In this document: in pieces, positions 7,822 through 18,900 of the stretch
How the letters are laid out: every line of letters begins with the position of its first letter
Position numbering within the stretch: position 1 is the stretch's first letter
NCBI GenBank assembly: GCA_947480015.1
Contig: CANKBS010000018.1
Location: 1-64,000, forward strand
Source: Sphingobacteriaceae bacterium
Lineage (GTDB): Bacteria > Bacteroidota > Bacteroidia > B-17B0 > Aurantibacillaceae
Direction of reading: 5' to 3'
Length of the DNA: 64,000 bases
Program-made: the position numbers and the translations under genes
Notes under the pieces: generated by a model
What the model saw: only the letters and a program-made list of their open reading frames with translations
Databases searched by the model: none
What the model was told of the DNA's origin: nothing

Positions 7822-9453
7822 ATGGCTGAAATCGTAAGAATGCCCAAATTAAGTGATACCATGACCGATGGTGTGATTGCAAAATGGCATAAAAAAGTTG
7901 GAGACAAAGTAAAGAGCGGCGAATTACTGGCCGATATTGAAACCGACAAAGCTACCATGGAATTTGAATCCTTTCAGGATGGGGTATTATTACACATTGG
8001 TGTGCCTGAAAAAGGTACTGTGCCGGTTGATTCAGTGATTGCTATTTTAGGAAAAGAAGGAGAAGATATTTCAGCATTAATTAATGGCGGTGCAGCTACG
8101 ACGAAAACCGAAGCTGTAAAAAGCGAGCCGATTGCTATGAGCAATGCTTCGGTGGCTGCCAGCAACGGACAAGCGAAAGCCGCGGCGTTACCGGCTGGTG
8201 TGGAAGTGGTGCGTATGCCAAAGTTGAGTGATACCATGACCGAAGGTGTGTTAGCCAAGTGGCATAAAAAAGTGGGTGATAAAGTGAAGAGTGGTGAATT
8301 ATTAGCCGATATAGAAACAGATAAAGCCACCATGGAATTTGAATCTTTTCAAGATGGTGTTTTAATTTATCAGGGAATTGAAGAAGGCAAAGGCACACCG
8401 GTAGATAGTGTGATTGCCATATTAGGAAAAGGCGGAGAAGATATTAAAGCCATTTTGGCTTCATTAAGTCAGACTGCAGCGGGAAGTGGACCGGCAGCAG
8501 TAAGCAATCAACCAGCACCTGTTGCTAGTCAGCAAACTACGGCGACTCTTGCTAACGCTAAACCCGAAACGCATACAAGTACTTCTTCCGATTCACGCAT
8601 TAAAGCCTCACCACTTGCAAAGGCTTTGGCTAAAGATAAAGGCATCGACCTCAGCAAAGTGACCGGTACTGCCGAAAACGGACGGATCACCAAATCAGAC
8701 ATTGAAAATTATAAACCGGGTGCAGCTGCAAATTCGGGTAAATCAGCAGCAAGTACGTTAGTTGCAGGCACAGAAGGATTCAGCGACGAACCGGTTTCGC
8801 AAATGCGTAAAACCATTGCCCGTCGTTTATTAGAAAGTAAAAACGGTGCGCCGCATTTTTATTTAAATATTGAAGTGGATATGGACAATGCCATTGCCGC
8901 ACGCAATGCTATTAATGCTATTCCCGATACAAAAATTTCGTTTAACGATATTGTTATTAAAGCTTGTGCCGCTGCATTGCGTCGCCACCCGAAAGTAAAT
9001 GTAAGTTGGATGGGCGATAAAATCCGTTCATACGCGCATATTCACATTGGCATGGCGGTTGCTGTAGAAGATGGTTTGTTGGTACCGGTAATTCGTTTTG
9101 CTGATCAAAAATCATTTTCACAAATTTCGGCAGAGGCTAAAGACCTTGGTAAACGTGCCAAGGATAAAAAACTACAACCGGCCGATTGGGAAGGTAATAC
9201 CTTTACCGTTTCTAATTTAGGTATGTTTGGTATTGAGTCCTTCACCTCTATTATTAATTCACCGGAGTCGTGTATCTTATCAGTTGGTGCCATTCGTCAG
9301 GTGCCAGTGGTAAAAAACAATGCCGTTGTCCCGGGTAATGTGATGAAACTTACCTTGGCCTGCGATCACCGCACCGTTGATGGTGCTACAGGAGCCGCTT
9401 TCTTACAAACCTTAAAAGGCTTTATTGAGAATCCTGTAACGATGCTGGTTTAA
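7822..9453 (+). CDS. pdhC: Pyruvate dehydrogenase E2, dihydrolipoamide acetyltransferase with two lipoyl domains
   Basis: A 543-residue E2 core subunit that transfers acetyl groups from E1 to CoA. Domains in order: lipoyl domain 1 (about residues 2-76, lipoylated Lys43 in ETDKATMEF), lipoyl domain 2 (about 127-202, Lys168), each followed by an Ala/Pro-rich linker, then the peripheral subunit-binding domain (about 258-295, ASPLAKALAKDKGIDLSKV), and the catalytic domain ending with DHRTVDG at about 515-521. The two lipoyl domains are almost identical over some 45 residues, evidence of recent duplication or gene conversion. E3 is not in the window. Confidence 0.95.
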   Translation: MAEIVRMPKLSDTMTDGVIAKWHKKVGDKVKSGELLADIETDKATMEFESFQDGVLLHIGVPEKGTVPVDSVIAILGKEGEDISALINGGAATTKTEAVKSEPIAMSNASVAASNGQAKAAALPAGVEVVRMPKLSDTMTEGVLAKWHKKVGDKVKSGELLADIETDKATMEFESFQDGVLIYQGIEEGKGTPVDSVIAILGKGGEDIKAILASLSQTAAGSGPAAVSNQPAPVASQQTTATLANAKPETHTSTSSDSRIKASPLAKALAKDKGIDLSKVTGTAENGRITKSDIENYKPGAAANSGKSAASTLVAGTEGFSDEPVSQMRKTIARRLLESKNGAPHFYLNIEVDMDNAIAARNAINAIPDTKISFNDIVIKACAAALRRHPKVNVSWMGDKIRSYAHIHIGMAVAVEDGLLVPVIRFADQKSFSQISAEAKDLGKRAKDKKLQPADWEGNTFTVSNLGMFGIESFTSIINSPESCILSVGAIRQVPVVKNNAVVPGNVMKLTLACDHRTVDGATGAAFLQTLKGFIENPVTMLV

Positions 9454-9810
9454 ATTAAACCTGTTGTTCTAGGCATTAAAATTAAACAAACAAATTTTGT
9501 TTGCTTGGCGTTCTATTAAGGACATGAGACGTGTCCTCCGTGTTTATTTTTGATTTTTTTCTAGGCTAGATCAGTCTGTCGCATAGCTGTGCGGCTATAC
9601 TAATCTTTACCGATTTTGTAGTGTTAGGTTTTTTAAAATTAAAAGCTAATTCAATTGACTTAATTAGCGTTTAATTTTTAATCAAATTTGCCAAACAAGT
9701 ATATTAATTATTGAATCGACTTTCTCACCGAGCAAGCCTCGGTATCAATTTGCTTTTCTCTGTATAATTTTATAACGGTCCCCTCTGTACTAATTTGAAA
9801 TTAAGTTTGT
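9454..9810. other. Intergenic region between E2 and the first giant surface protein
   Basis: About 357 bp without a gene. It holds several small palindromes: CAAACAAATTTTGTTTG (9487-9503), GGACA/TGTCC arms at 9520-9536 followed by a T-rich run that could terminate the E2 transcript, CGCATAGCTGTGCG (9580-9593), and ACCGAG/CTCGGT arms at 9727-9743. The next giant gene also has an ACCGAG...CTCGGT pair in its upstream region (15833-15838 and 15920-15925), but with a much larger loop. No reliable -7 box at a workable distance from the 9811 ATG was found. Confidence 0.4.
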
Positions 9811-12800
9811 ATGAAATATCCGATCTTATATGCAGTTATTTTTCTGCTTTTCTTTACAGAGAGATTGGTTTGTCAAAGCGAAAACAGTCATCCGGTTACT
9901 GCCATCGCATCCTCTAAAACCATTGATTTTACTGCTAATGGCGACATATACGGCACACGTTCATTCGTTGAAAACAAAGGGCAGTTTCATCTTGGTTCAC
10001 AAACAAGCGACAGCATACTTTTTTTATATGAACATGCCGGTGAGAAAATATTTTTTACGAAACAGGGTTTAATTTATGAATTTGTAAAATCCTATCCACT
10101 AAGTGAACGTCAATTAGAAGCCATTGAAGAAGGTAAAAAAGTGAAAACAAAAGACCCGCATTACTACTATGCGTTTATGAACTGGCCAGGTTTTTCGGCC
10201 GATAGCGTAAAGATTTCGGGAGCAGAAAAACAGCTTAATTATTTTACATATGGCACCGAAGAACTTAATGCCTACACCTATAAAAAAATAATTTACAAAA
10301 ATATTTATCCAAACATCGACATCGAATACAGCATCCCGAGTAATAGAACATCCGGCATCGAATACGCGTTTATCCTTCGCCCTGGCGCTAATCCGGCTAA
10401 CATAAAAATTCTTTATTCAGGTGACGTAAAAAAAATCAGTGAAAACAAACAACAAGAGATTCAGATAAAAACGTCGCTTACTAACATTGTTGAACATGTA
10501 CCCACTAGTTTTTATGACGATGGTAAATCGATTTTATCTGCATTTAAACTAAACGGTGATACCATTCTGTTTGAACTTGAAAATAATCTTGATAAGAATA
10601 GAACGCGTATTATTGATCCTTGGGTAACGAGTATTACAACCCTACCCTTTAATGATTGTGCTTATGATGTAGATTATGATTTCGCCGGAAATGCCTTTAT
10701 ATATGGAGGTTCACCACTCCCAAAAGTTGCAAAATATAATCCAAACGGCACCTTATTGTGGACATTCAGTGGCACACTTATCAGTCCAAGTTGGAGCTCG
10801 GTGGGTTCGGGCACTTTTGTTGGAAATTTTGTGGTTCATAAGTTTTCAGGTAAATGTTATATCGGCCAGGGCGTTAATACCAGTGGCACCGGATCAAAAA
10901 TAATCAGGTTAAGCAGTACTGGTTCCTATGATAATTTTATAACATCCAATAATTACTTGAATCAAGAAGTGTGGGACATGGGTTTCCGATGTACGACAGG
11001 TGAAATATTTGTACTGGGAGGTGGGCATAGCTCAAATTCGTCGGCAGGTATTATTAGCGGAAACACGCCAAATATTTTGCTGACAACTTTTCAACCCACA
11101 AACACAAACTGGGTACATGATATTGCATCACATGCTGTGGACGACAATGGTAATTTATTCGTTTATTATTCTACTGCGTCCAATGTTGCGTTAAATAATC
11201 GCATTTGTTCTGTTAATTCTACCTTCAACGGCAGTAACTGGCTCCAAGCAAGTGGTTTTAATGTTTTGGGTGAGGTCGCAAATAAACTGAATTATATTAC
11301 ACCTTCCAGTCCCTTGTCATCAGGTGGCTACAATTGTTTAGCGGTAAACAATAATTTTGTTTTCTATTATGACGGTATTCATTTGGCAGCATATTCAAAA
11401 CTATCGGGTGCCTTATTAGCCACCCTCACAACCAGTCTTAATCCAAAACAACAAGGTGGTATTGCTGTGGATGCCTGCAACAGAGTTTATGTCGGTGGAA
11501 ACGGTTCTATTTTACATTATAGTTTTACCGGAACCGGCTTTATTCTAATAAGTACCATTCCAATTGTCACAAACAGTCCTTTTGCCTTTGTGTATGACCT
11601 TCGTTTGAACGAAAACACCCAAACTCTTTTTGCTTGTGGTAGTGGCTTTATAGGGGCATACAATGTGGCTGCGAGTGCAGTTTGCCGAACATATTCAGGC
11701 ATTTGCAGTATGAGCCAATTAGGGATGTCGATTACTTCTTCTTCTATTGGATGTTTATCGAATGGTTCGGCAACCATTACAATGGCAGGTGGTACCGGAC
11801 CATTTACATACACTTGGTTACCCAGTGCTCAAACGGGTTCCATTGCAACGGGATTAAATGCTGGCACCTATACTGTATTTATTCTCGACGTTGGGACAAA
11901 CCTAAGCTATTCCACAACAACCGTTTTTAATTCACCTTATAATTTCACAGGCTACGTGACTAGTCATCTTTGTTACGGTTCAGTTGGAACAGCCACGGTT
12001 TTTAATGTTAGCGGAGGTATGACATCACCAAAATATATATGGACTAATGGTGTTTGGACACAAACGACAAGTACAGCCTATCTCAGCGGTTTATCGGCCG
12101 GAAATTATACCGTCAATGTGATTGATTCGATTTCAGGTTGTGGTTTTATATCCACTTTTTCGGTTTCAACAAATCCTCAAATTAGTCACACTATAAACCT
12201 AACGAGCCCAAGCGTTTGTGTCGGTCAAACAATTTTTTTAAATGTCCTCGTAAATGGCGGCACGCCATATTACTATGCACCTGCCTATACCTATAGTTGG
12301 TCCACAGGATCCTTAACGCCCTTTATTTCTGTTAATCAAACCATTCCGGGCAACTATACGTATACCTTCACGAGTTCTGATTCAAAAAATTGTAGTCAAA
12401 CTTCAATTGTTACCTTAACGTTTTATCCCAATCCATTAATTACTGTTGCCAACGCTACTATTTGCTCTCAGAGTTTAGGAAGCATAACGGCATTCGGCGC
12501 AAATTCTTATACCTGGAGTACAAATATCATTGGAAACACACTCGTTCAAATGCCTCTCAGTACAACGGTGTATTCCGTTATTGGCGCATCCTATGGTTGC
12601 ACCGCTTCTGCCCAAGCCTCATTGGTCGTGAAACCTAGTCCAATAATTTCTTTAACCAACAATAGTCCAATTTGTGAAGGTGATTCATTAAAACTTCATG
12701 GTGAAGGTGGTTTAAGTTACAGTTGGCAAGGACCACTTAGTTTTACAAGTACCGGTCAAAATGTTGCCATTCCTTCCACGCATGCAACCAATGCCGGAGT

Positions 12801-14859
12801 TTATCAATTAACCGTTACAGGAGTTAATGGATGCACCGCAACAACAAGTGATTACTATACGATAAATCCTAGCCCACCACTTACAGCGCATGGCACAACG
12901 GTTTGTTTGGGTGATAACATTTATATGAACAGCAATACACTGCCCGGTGCAACCTATAGTTGGAACGGGCCAGCCAGTTTTACTTCATCGCTCCAAAATC
13001 CTTTTATCCTAAATTCTGTTCAGGCTAATTCGGGTAATTACCAAGTGATGATACAAAGTACCCAAGGCTGTACAAACACCGCAGTGGCTAACGTTAGTGT
13101 TGCTCCCCCGCCTACTTTGTCGGTTTCTTTTTCAAATAACGGCAACCTTTGTGCACAAGCCTTTAACGGTTCTCAAAATAGCATGATATTGACTCCTTTT
13201 GGTGCGACCAACTATACCTTACTTTCTGCAGCAAATATCAGTGTTAGTTTTGCAACGAATACCTCCAGTTTAATAAGCATTCTTCCGCCAATCCTTAATC
13301 CGGTAGAAACCCTCACTTTGCTGGGTTCTGACGGACTTTGTACCTCTTCCCTAAGTGTTACTTTTTCTGTTGTTAATAATCCACAAATCGTAATTAGTAA
13401 CGTCAGTCCTAGTATCTGTGCAGGAGAAAGTTTCACCTTTCATATAACCGGTGCATCTACCTATTCGTGGAATTCCAACAGTTCAGGTTTATCAAATTTT
13501 ACCGGATCACTGACTATCGCTAGCCCTTCAGCCACATCGGTATATTCAGTTTTCGGCTCAAACAACGGCTGTTACAGTCCAACCCAAACTTGTACACTAA
13601 CGGTTAAGCCATTACCGCAAGCTATTCTAGCACCCGTTCAACCCAGCATTTGTTTCGGAGCGCAAGTCACGCTTAAGGCATTTAGCAGTGCAACTTCATT
13701 TACATGGTCGCCCGACTCCTTGCTTTTACCCCTCCATGGCAGTGTTATTATTGTTCATCCCAAACACACACAAACCTACACGGTGAACATGGAACTCAAC
13801 CAGTGTTTTAATTATACAACCATAACGGTTGTTGTAATACCGCAACCAACGGCTTCGGCAGTAGCCATCACTTCGGTAGTTTGTTTAAATGAACCGGTAC
13901 AATTGTTTGGTTTGGGCGGCACTTCCTATAGTTGGGAATGTCCCGACCACACATTTATTCAAAGTCAGAACATTATCACACTTGCTGCAAACATAGTAAA
14001 ATCAGGCATTTACACACTTACTGTTGCTAACCCATTGGGATGTAAGGATAGTGCTACCATTCGCATTAATATCAACGATCTTCCAAAAGGTGAACTTGTT
14101 TTATCTTCTCATGTTACCTGCGTACCTTTTTGTACAGCTTTTAATTTTTTAAACCAAGCACCATCAGCATCAAAACTTATCGATTGGAACTTCAACCAAC
14201 AAACTTACACAAGTAAATCGTTCTCGTACTGTTTTTCAAGTGCCGGAAATTCGGTGGTCACCTGTCGCTTGCTCGATACCTTAACGTCCTGTAAAAACAC
14301 CATGACCTTTGTTGTTAGTGCCTATGATAGACCCTATGCCGATTTTAGTTTTAGTCCCGAAAAACCGGTGGTGGATTTGGATGAAGTCACATTTACTAAC
14401 CATTCAAGAGGCGACAATCAGGCCTATTACACCTGGTTCTTTGCTAGCAACGCGTCAGAAAACACTTTCGAACAAAAAATTAACCACAGCTTCTTTGAAC
14501 AAGGCATGTATGCCATTGCCATGATTGTAACCGATATGAATGGCTGTTCAGATACCGCCATAAAAACCATAACAGTAATACCCGACGACGCCATTTATGT
14601 ACCCAATGTATTTACACCCAATGGCGATAAAATTAATGATGTATTTAAAGCGGTTTCAACTGGCATAAAAACTTTTAAACTCGAAATTTATGACCGCTGG
14701 GGCGAACATATCGTAGAAAGCAGTGACCTCAACAGTGGTTGGGATGGCACTTATAAGGGACTGGATTGCGCCGTTGGTGTGTATATCTGGAAAATTTATG
14801 CCGTTGCTGTTAATGGCACAACAAAGAATTTAAGTGGCCACGTCACACTTGCTCGATAA
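9811..14859 (+). CDS. Giant secreted surface protein with Ig-like/PKD repeats and T9SS type B sorting domain
   Basis: A 1682-residue protein. Signal peptide residues 1-21 (FFTERLVCQ). Residues about 48-270 hold an N-terminal domain opening FVENKGQFHLG and closing IIDPWVTS, a module common in large Bacteroidota surface proteins. Residues about 275-620 look like a beta-propeller. A SprB-like repeat stretch follows (GTGPFTYTWLPSAQTGSIATG), then many roughly 80-residue Ig-like units with the pattern PxIC...YSW...GCT. A PKD domain (FSFSPEKPVVDLDEVTF) precedes the C-terminal gliding-motility/T9SS type B domain from about residue 1592 (VPNVFTPNGDKINDVF). It is probably exported across the outer membrane and displayed at the surface. 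The ligand is unknown. It is paralogous along its length to the gene at 15929. Confidence 0.88.
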   Translation: MKYPILYAVIFLLFFTERLVCQSENSHPVTAIASSKTIDFTANGDIYGTRSFVENKGQFHLGSQTSDSILFLYEHAGEKIFFTKQGLIYEFVKSYPLSERQLEAIEEGKKVKTKDPHYYYAFMNWPGFSADSVKISGAEKQLNYFTYGTEELNAYTYKKIIYKNIYPNIDIEYSIPSNRTSGIEYAFILRPGANPANIKILYSGDVKKISENKQQEIQIKTSLTNIVEHVPTSFYDDGKSILSAFKLNGDTILFELENNLDKNRTRIIDPWVTSITTLPFNDCAYDVDYDFAGNAFIYGGSPLPKVAKYNPNGTLLWTFSGTLISPSWSSVGSGTFVGNFVVHKFSGKCYIGQGVNTSGTGSKIIRLSSTGSYDNFITSNNYLNQEVWDMGFRCTTGEIFVLGGGHSSNSSAGIISGNTPNILLTTFQPTNTNWVHDIASHAVDDNGNLFVYYSTASNVALNNRICSVNSTFNGSNWLQASGFNVLGEVANKLNYITPSSPLSSGGYNCLAVNNNFVFYYDGIHLAAYSKLSGALLATLTTSLNPKQQGGIAVDACNRVYVGGNGSILHYSFTGTGFILISTIPIVTNSPFAFVYDLRLNENTQTLFACGSGFIGAYNVAASAVCRTYSGICSMSQLGMSITSSSIGCLSNGSATITMAGGTGPFTYTWLPSAQTGSIATGLNAGTYTVFILDVGTNLSYSTTTVFNSPYNFTGYVTSHLCYGSVGTATVFNVSGGMTSPKYIWTNGVWTQTTSTAYLSGLSAGNYTVNVIDSISGCGFISTFSVSTNPQISHTINLTSPSVCVGQTIFLNVLVNGGTPYYYAPAYTYSWSTGSLTPFISVNQTIPGNYTYTFTSSDSKNCSQTSIVTLTFYPNPLITVANATICSQSLGSITAFGANSYTWSTNIIGNTLVQMPLSTTVYSVIGASYGCTASAQASLVVKPSPIISLTNNSPICEGDSLKLHGEGGLSYSWQGPLSFTSTGQNVAIPSTHATNAGVYQLTVTGVNGCTATTSDYYTINPSPPLTAHGTTVCLGDNIYMNSNTLPGATYSWNGPASFTSSLQNPFILNSVQANSGNYQVMIQSTQGCTNTAVANVSVAPPPTLSVSFSNNGNLCAQAFNGSQNSMILTPFGATNYTLLSAANISVSFATNTSSLISILPPILNPVETLTLLGSDGLCTSSLSVTFSVVNNPQIVISNVSPSICAGESFTFHITGASTYSWNSNSSGLSNFTGSLTIASPSATSVYSVFGSNNGCYSPTQTCTLTVKPLPQAILAPVQPSICFGAQVTLKAFSSATSFTWSPDSLLLPLHGSVIIVHPKHTQTYTVNMELNQCFNYTTITVVVIPQPTASAVAITSVVCLNEPVQLFGLGGTSYSWECPDHTFIQSQNIITLAANIVKSGIYTLTVANPLGCKDSATIRININDLPKGELVLSSHVTCVPFCTAFNFLNQAPSASKLIDWNFNQQTYTSKSFSYCFSSAGNSVVTCRLLDTLTSCKNTMTFVVSAYDRPYADFSFSPEKPVVDLDEVTFTNHSRGDNQAYYTWFFASNASENTFEQKINHSFFEQGMYAIAMIVTDMNGCSDTAIKTITVIPDDAIYVPNVFTPNGDKINDVFKAVSTGIKTFKLEIYDRWGEHIVESSDLNSGWDGTYKGLDCAVGVYIWKIYAVAVNGTTKNLSGHVTLAR

Positions 14860-14922
14860 ATTTCAAATCAGTTTTATTTTTAAAGCCATCCTCCTTTCCT
14901 TTTTTTTTGTCTCGTTTAATTT

Positions 14923-14930
14923 TAAATTTG
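14923..14930 (+). promoter_or_regulatory. -7 promoter box for the enoyl-CoA hydratase gene
   Basis: TAAATTTG is an exact TAnnTTTG match, 15 nt before the ATG at 14946. It lies inside a longer frame that opens with TTG at 14907, which argues for the shorter protein. Confidence 0.55.
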
Positions 14931-14945
14931 CACAAAAACAAGCTC

Positions 14946-15707
14946 ATGCAGGAAGCCTTTGTAAGATCAGAAATACTAAACGGAATTGGAAACATTCATT
15001 TTTTTCATCCACAGTCTAATTCAATGCCCGGTGAGCAATTACGTAATCTGGCCGCTGAAATTGAAAAATTAGGGAAAGACGATGCTGCCAAAGTTATTGT
15101 ATTACAAAGTGAAGGCGATAAGGCTTTTTGTGCTGGTGCCAGTTTTGATGAATTAATCGCCATAAAAGATCTTGAAACAGGCCTGAAATTTTTCTCAGGA
15201 TTTGCCGCAGTTATTAATGCCATGCGCAAAGCACCCAAATTTATTATTGCCCGCATTCAGGGAAAAGCTGTGGGTGGCGGTGTTGGTATTGCTTCAAGTG
15301 CCGATTATACCTTTGCTACTGAAAATGCTTTAGTGAAATTAAGTGAGTTAGCAGTTGGCATTGGCCCCTTTGTGGTTGGTCCGGCTGTTGAACGTAAAAT
15401 CGGAACTTCTGCTTTTTGTCACATGACCATTAATGCCACTGAATGGCAAAGTGCGCAGTGGGCCAGAGAAAAAGGCCTGTATGCCGAAGTCTGCGCTAGC
15501 ATTGAAGAAATGGATAAAGGCATTCAATCACTCGCTACAAAATTAGCTTCTTCAAATCCCGAAGCCATGAGCATGCTTAAAAAAGTAATGTGGGAAGGTA
15601 CCGAAAACTGGGACGAACTTTTGATTGAACGTGCCGGCATGAGCGGTAAATTGGTATTAAGCGAATTCACTATTAATGCGATAAATAAGTTTAAACAGAA
15701 AAAATAA
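14946..15707 (+). CDS. Enoyl-CoA hydratase/isomerase family protein
   Basis: A 253-residue crotonase-fold protein. FCAGASFDELI and GKAVGGGVGIASSADYTFATENA form the two oxyanion-hole segments of the family that bind the acyl-CoA thioester. The catalytic-Glu region reads KLSELAVGIGPFVVGPAV, so activity as a hydratase or isomerase is plausible but the exact reaction is open. The ATG at 14946 was chosen over the upstream TTG at 14907 because a -7 box (14923-14930) lies between them and family alignment starts here. It sits alone between two giant paralogous surface-protein genes and has no obvious functional link with them. Confidence 0.85.
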   Translation: MQEAFVRSEILNGIGNIHFFHPQSNSMPGEQLRNLAAEIEKLGKDDAAKVIVLQSEGDKAFCAGASFDELIAIKDLETGLKFFSGFAAVINAMRKAPKFIIARIQGKAVGGGVGIASSADYTFATENALVKLSELAVGIGPFVVGPAVERKIGTSAFCHMTINATEWQSAQWAREKGLYAEVCASIEEMDKGIQSLATKLASSNPEAMSMLKKVMWEGTENWDELLIERAGMSGKLVLSEFTINAINKFKQKK

Positions 15708-15737
15708 AAAATATTTTCAGGCGCATCTGAATAAACC

Positions 15738-15758
15738 CGTGAGTCACACGCTTATTTT
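15738..15758 (+). terminator. Weak intrinsic terminator after the enoyl-CoA hydratase gene
   Basis: CGTG (15738-15741) and CACG (15747-15750) can pair around a 5-nt loop and are followed by CTTATTTTTTT. A second small hairpin, TTCAG/CTGAA (15716-15731), lies just upstream. The stem is short, so the call is tentative. Confidence 0.35.
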
Positions 15759-15928
15759 TTTGCTGGTTTTTGATTGGCTGCAAATGTTAAAATTAAACTT
15801 TAATGTTTTAGTATACGCGAAACACATCTAATACCGAGTGTACTTAGCTTTTCGTCGAGTGAACAAAAATGAGATTTTTGCTTTTAAGTGTACCTTAATA
15901 CTTAATTCTAGCTCTTATTCTCGGTACC

Positions 15929-18900
15929 ATGAAGCCAAGTCTTCTGTATTACATTGTTTTTATTTTCCTCTCCAAAGGCTCTGTCTTTTCTCAAGTTGGC
16001 ATTCAATCAAAAGCCGTATCCGGATCAACCGTTTCACCAAATTTTTTTGTAAAAGGCGGCGATGTTTTTGGAACCCGTGTATTTATAGAAAATAAGGGGC
16101 AGTATCATTTAAACAAGGCCATAACCACAGATAGCATTTTATTTAAATTAGATCACGGGCAGGAAAAAATTTATTTTACCAACAGAGGTTTAATTTACGA
16201 ATTCGTAAAAGAATTTCCGTTAACTGAAAAACAACGTGAAGAAGAAGAGGAAGGCAAATCTGTTGAACATAAAGAAAATGAATACCATTATGTTTTCATG
16301 AACTGGGTAGGTTCTGGCTCTAGCTCATTCAACATTGTTTCTTCAAATAAACAAAGCCATTATTTTACTTATGGAACTGAGGAACAAAACGCTTATACCT
16401 TCAAAAAGCTGACATTCAAAAATGTTTATGATAAGATTGATATTGAATACATCATCCCTGACGACAAGGAATTTGGGATTAAGTACACCATTATTGTTAA
16501 CGAGGGTGCTGATGCTAAAAACATTAAACTCTGTTACTCGGGAGATGTAAAAAAAATTAAACAAACTAAAGCAGGTGAGATAATCATTTCAAGTACGTTG
16601 AATGATTTAGTTGAACATTTACCAATGAGCTATTATTCCGATAAAACAAAATTAGCCTCCAACTTTAAATTAAACCACGACACTATTGAATTCTCCTTTC
16701 CTCAAAGCCTGCAAGCAAACAAAGCTTTTGTTATCGACCCTTGGGTAAGTCCGGTTAATACCCTACCCGCTAATAATTTCGCTTATGACGTAGATTATGA
16801 TTTTGGCGGCAATGTGTTTGTTTTTGGAGGCATAGGATATACGAAAGTGGCGATGTATAACCTGAATGGTATTTTACAGTGGACTTTTAGTGGCTCCATT
16901 ACTAGCCCGGTGTCATGGAATTCTCAAATTAGCAGCACGTATGGTTCAGTTGGCAATTTTGTGGTAGATAAATTCGGCAGTAAAACGTATGTAGGACAAG
17001 GTGCTAACAACCCCCAAATTATTCGTTTAACAGCAAATGGTAATTACGATAATTACATCACCCCGGTAAACACTTTGTATCAGGAATTATGGGACATGGG
17101 ATTTCATTGTACTTCAGGCGAAATTTATGTATTGGGCGGAGGACACACGTCAAATACCTCAGCTGCTACTATTAATACACTAACGCCTTCGCTCATTCTC
17201 TCAACCTTTCAACCTCTGAATACTTCTTTTGTACACGATATTTCAACGCATACCATTGATGATTTTGGCAATATATTTGTTTACTATGCCTGCTCCAATG
17301 CACCATTAAATAATAAAATTTGCCGGGTTAATTCTACTTTTAACGGAAACGTGTGGACGCAACCCAGCGGTTATAATGTGTTAGCAGAGATTAACAACAA
17401 AAACAATTATCTAGGCGGAATAGTCAATTCAGCCGGATACAATGGTTTGGCTGCAAACACGAATTATCTGTTTTATTATGATGGCGCCAATTTAGCGGCT
17501 TATGCCAAAGCCACCGGAACCTTTGTAGCTTCAACAAATACTGGCTTATTACCAAAAAAACAAGGAGGAATTGTAGTTGACGATTGCAATACTATATATG
17601 TAGGTGGTGATGGAACAATTTTAACTTATCATTTTTCAGGTACCAGTTTTAGCACACTTACACCAATTCCACTAAGTTTAACCATAACCACACAAAGGGT
17701 TTTTGATATTAAATTAAACAAAAACAATAAAACCCTTTATGTGAGTGGAAGTGGGTTTGTTGGAACTTACTCTGCAGGCCTTAGCTATACTTGCCCCACA
17801 GCACCGGGTATTTGTATTTATAATCAAGCGGGGGTTGCCGCCAGTACTTCATCCATAACCTGTGCTACACTTGGTTCTGCAACGGTTACACCGAATGGAG
17901 GTATTGGACCTTATTCGTTTACCTGGATCCCATCAGGACAAACAGGCTCGGTAGGAGTTGGCCTTACACCAGGCACTTACACCATAGTTGTTTATGATGC
18001 AGGATACAACGCTACCTACTCTACCCTCACTACCTTTTTGTCACCGGTTCCTCTAACTGGTACGCTTCTAAATTCTTTTATTTTAAATTGTTATGGTAAT
18101 AGTAATGGAACGGCCACACTTACGAATTTATCAGGAGGCTCTGGAAGTCAAACTTATTTATGGACGAATGGTGTTACCAGTTATAGTACGCCTTCCATTT
18201 CAGGTTTATCGGCAGGAAATTACAGTTTAACAGTCACCGATGGTTTAACGGGTTGCATTCTTAATCCCACATTTACGATTTATCAACCCCCCGCACTGAT
18301 CTCCTTTATCATGGCCTCAACACCAACAGCTTGTGTGGGTGAAGAAATTACCTTTAGTGGCATTACTGCCGGAGGTGTGCCCGGTTACACGTATTCATGG
18401 AATAATGGGATAACTACCAGTACACTATCTGTTATAAAAAATAGCGGTGGTCCGTATACATTTACATTAACCAGTACCGATGCAAATACTTGTGTAATCA
18501 ACAGCCAAATTTCTGTCAACTATATAAGTAGTCCGCCTTTAAGTATTAGCAACGTTTCCATATGCCCTAATAAAACCGGCACACTCACGGCAACTGGCGC
18601 CACAACCTATACCTGGAGCAATGCACAAACAGGAAACACTTTTACAGCAAGTCCGCTCACCAATACTTCTTACTCTGTGATTGGATCAGCAATGGGTTGT
18701 ACGGCTGCTGCATCCGGTTTTATTCTCTTGCAAGCTACACCTGCACCAACGCTCAGTAGTAATAGCCCTATCTGTAACACACAATCACTTCAGATAAACG
18801 CACTTGGTGCAGCCAATTATATCTGGCAAGGACCTAACAGTTATACTTCCCTCATTCAAAATCCGCTTATCAATCCTGCTAATCCTACCAACAGTGGCGT

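Noticed and set aside
9811-9830. Exact TAAGTTTG box at 9802-9809 as the promoter of the first giant gene
   Set aside because: It ends one base before the ATG, so a transcript starting downstream would miss the start codon.
11517-11813. 98-aa minus-strand frame inside the first giant gene
   Set aside because: A shadow of a low-complexity repetitive coding region; no start signal or motif.
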